NCBI GenBank assembly: GCA_015061765.1
Contig: SUVZ01000308.1
Coordinates: forward strand, 1-5,067
Direction of reading: 5' to 3'
DNA length: 5,067 nt
Source: Lentisphaerota bacterium
GTDB lineage: Bacteria; Verrucomicrobiota; Kiritimatiellia; RFP12; UBA1067
Below, piece by piece: positions 4,110 through 5,067 of this stretch. A program made the position numbers and the translations under genes. The notes under the pieces are model-generated. The model was not told the DNA's origin and searched no databases. It saw only the letters and a list, made by a program, of their open reading frames with translations. Numbering within the stretch: the first letter of the stretch is position 1; each line of letters opens with the position of its first letter.

Positions 4110-5067
4110 ATGAAACCGATAGCGACATCTACGAGCGATTTTGCCACTCTCATCAGGAAGGGTGGAATTTACGTCGACAAGACGGCGTATTTCCACCGTC
4201 TTGTCTCGAACGAGATGAACAATCTCCTTTTTCTCGCCCGTCCGCGTCGGTTCGGGAAGTCGCTCATGATCACCGCCCTGAAGGAGATATTCACAGGGCG
4301 GCGTGAGCTGTTTGAGGGACTTGCAATCTCCAATACGGCCTGGAAGTGGGAGAAGTGGCCCGTAATCCATTTTGAGTTCGCTGATGTCGATACGACGAGC
4401 ATTGAGTCGTTTGAGCGTGAGTTTGCGGTGCACGTGAAGGGGCGTCTATCGAATACGGATTATGTGTATGACGATTCAATGTCTCCGGCGGCTAATTTCG
4501 GTGCGGCGATAGATTCTCTCTCCAAGGCCAACGGCGGCAACGGAGTTGTGGTTCTCATCGACGAATACGATGCCCCCGTGTCCCATGCTCTTGACGATCT
4601 TGCCAAGGCGGAGGCGATCCGTTCCCGCATGGGCGCATTCTTCAGCATGATGAAGACGCGCACGGGCGCGATCCGCTTCCTCATGATGACGGGCGTCTCG
4701 AAGTTCACGAAGATGTCCGTATTCTCCTGCCTCAACAACATCGTCGACATTTCGATGCGCAGGGAATACGCGACGATGCTCGGTTATACAGAAGAGGAAC
4801 TTGAGGCGAATTTCGAGGAGCATCTGCGTGAACATGCCGAAGTGATGGGCAAGTCATACGAGGATTACCGCGCCGAGATGAAACGCTGGTACAACGGTTT
4901 CCGTTTCTCGCACATAAATCCTGCAACCGTGTACAATCCAATTTCTGTGGCACTGACTCTGGATGCAAAAGAGCCTGACTTCCGCGCCACCTGGTCATCG
5001 ACCGGGCGTCCGTCGTCGCTCATGAACTATCTCAAGCGTTCGGACATGCTGGCGATTGATCCTGATA
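4110..5067 (+). CDS. AAA-ATPase-like protein (DUF1703 family), N-terminal part
   Basis: The frame is open to the window edge, giving 319 residues. Motifs: GIYVDKTAYF (19-28), the conserved YVDKT entry segment; the variant P-loop RPRRFGKSL (44-52), where Arg replaces the first Gly as is normal in this family; Walker B VVVLIDEYDAP (146-156, Asp151-Glu152); FLMMTGVSKFTKMSVFSCLNN (190-210), matching the family's TGVS-F---S-FS-LNN block; RWYNGFRFS (259-267) with VYNPIS (274-279). Members are usually over 500 residues and end in a PD-(D/E)XK nuclease-like domain, which here would lie beyond the window. The start is fixed: an in-frame TGA is at 4101-4103 and the next Met is residue 36, which would lose the YVDKT segment. 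No Shine-Dalgarno site exists. The protein is probably cytosolic; the family has no established function. It belongs to a different family from the two upstream ATPases. Confidence 0.92.
   Translation, partial: MKPIATSTSDFATLIRKGGIYVDKTAYFHRLVSNEMNNLLFLARPRRFGKSLMITALKEIFTGRRELFEGLAISNTAWKWEKWPVIHFEFADVDTTSIESFEREFAVHVKGRLSNTDYVYDDSMSPAANFGAAIDSLSKANGGNGVVVLIDEYDAPVSHALDDLAKAEAIRSRMGAFFSMMKTRTGAIRFLMMTGVSKFTKMSVFSCLNNIVDISMRREYATMLGYTEEELEANFEEHLREHAEVMGKSYEDYRAEMKRWYNGFRFSHINPATVYNPISVALTLDAKEPDFRATWSSTGRPSSLMNYLKRSDMLAIDPD

Noticed and set aside
4100..4306. ATG at 4100 as start of a 68-codon gene
   Set aside because: This ATG overlaps the -10 box, and its frame conflicts with the motif-rich frame starting at 4110.
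3822..4433. 203-codon minus-strand gene
   Set aside because: It lies antisense to the well-supported ATPase at 4110, and its Ser/Cys/His-rich product shows no family motif.
716..5067. Single operon of three ATPases
   Set aside because: Gaps of 611 and 317 bases, with a separate strong promoter directly before each gene, argue against one transcription unit.

Overview
The window holds four protein genes, all on the + strand: the 3' end of a short-chain dehydrogenase (SDR), then three separate P-loop ATPase genes. The base composition is near balanced and coding density is low, with gaps of 441, 611 and 317 bases. A run of DUF4143-type and DUF1703/AAA-ATPase-like proteins is typical of the accessory genome of anaerobic, often gut or rumen, bacteria such as Bacteroidota, Fibrobacterota, Spirochaetota, Clostridia or the Lentisphaerota/Kiritimatiellota side of PVC. 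The sequence alone does not settle which, and no marker gene is present. Strong TATAAT -10 boxes show ordinary bacterial sigma-70-like promoters.

Layout: 2-274 is the C-terminal end of an SDR oxidoreductase. 275-715 is non-coding, with small hairpins and then a near-ideal promoter whose -35 lies inside a perfect 10-bp-arm inverted repeat. 716-2011 is an AAA_14/DUF4143 ATPase with a degenerate nuclease-like C-terminus. 2012-2622 is non-coding and highly structured: a long stem-loop, a 194-bp imperfect inverted repeat filled with 9-bp iterations, and two adjacent hairpins. 2623-3792 is a second AAA_14/DUF4143 ATPase with an intact PD-(D/E)XK-like signature. 3793-4109 is a spacer with a T-tract, competing hairpins and ambiguous small reading frames. 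4110 to the window end is an AAA-ATPase-like (DUF1703 family) gene, cut off by the window edge.

The ATPases are not a tight operon: each has its own extended -10 promoter with the same core, TGATATAAT. In the second and third ATPase genes this box ends exactly 8 bases before the ATG, and an in-frame stop begins at the last T of the box, so their mRNAs should be leaderless or nearly so. The first ATPase instead has a leader of about 23 bases with a Shine-Dalgarno-like site. No pathway can be assigned. Three nucleotide-hydrolysing proteins, at least two with nuclease-like C-terminal domains, sharing a promoter core is the most notable feature, and joint regulation is inference. I found no tRNA, rRNA, CRISPR array, transposase or integrase.
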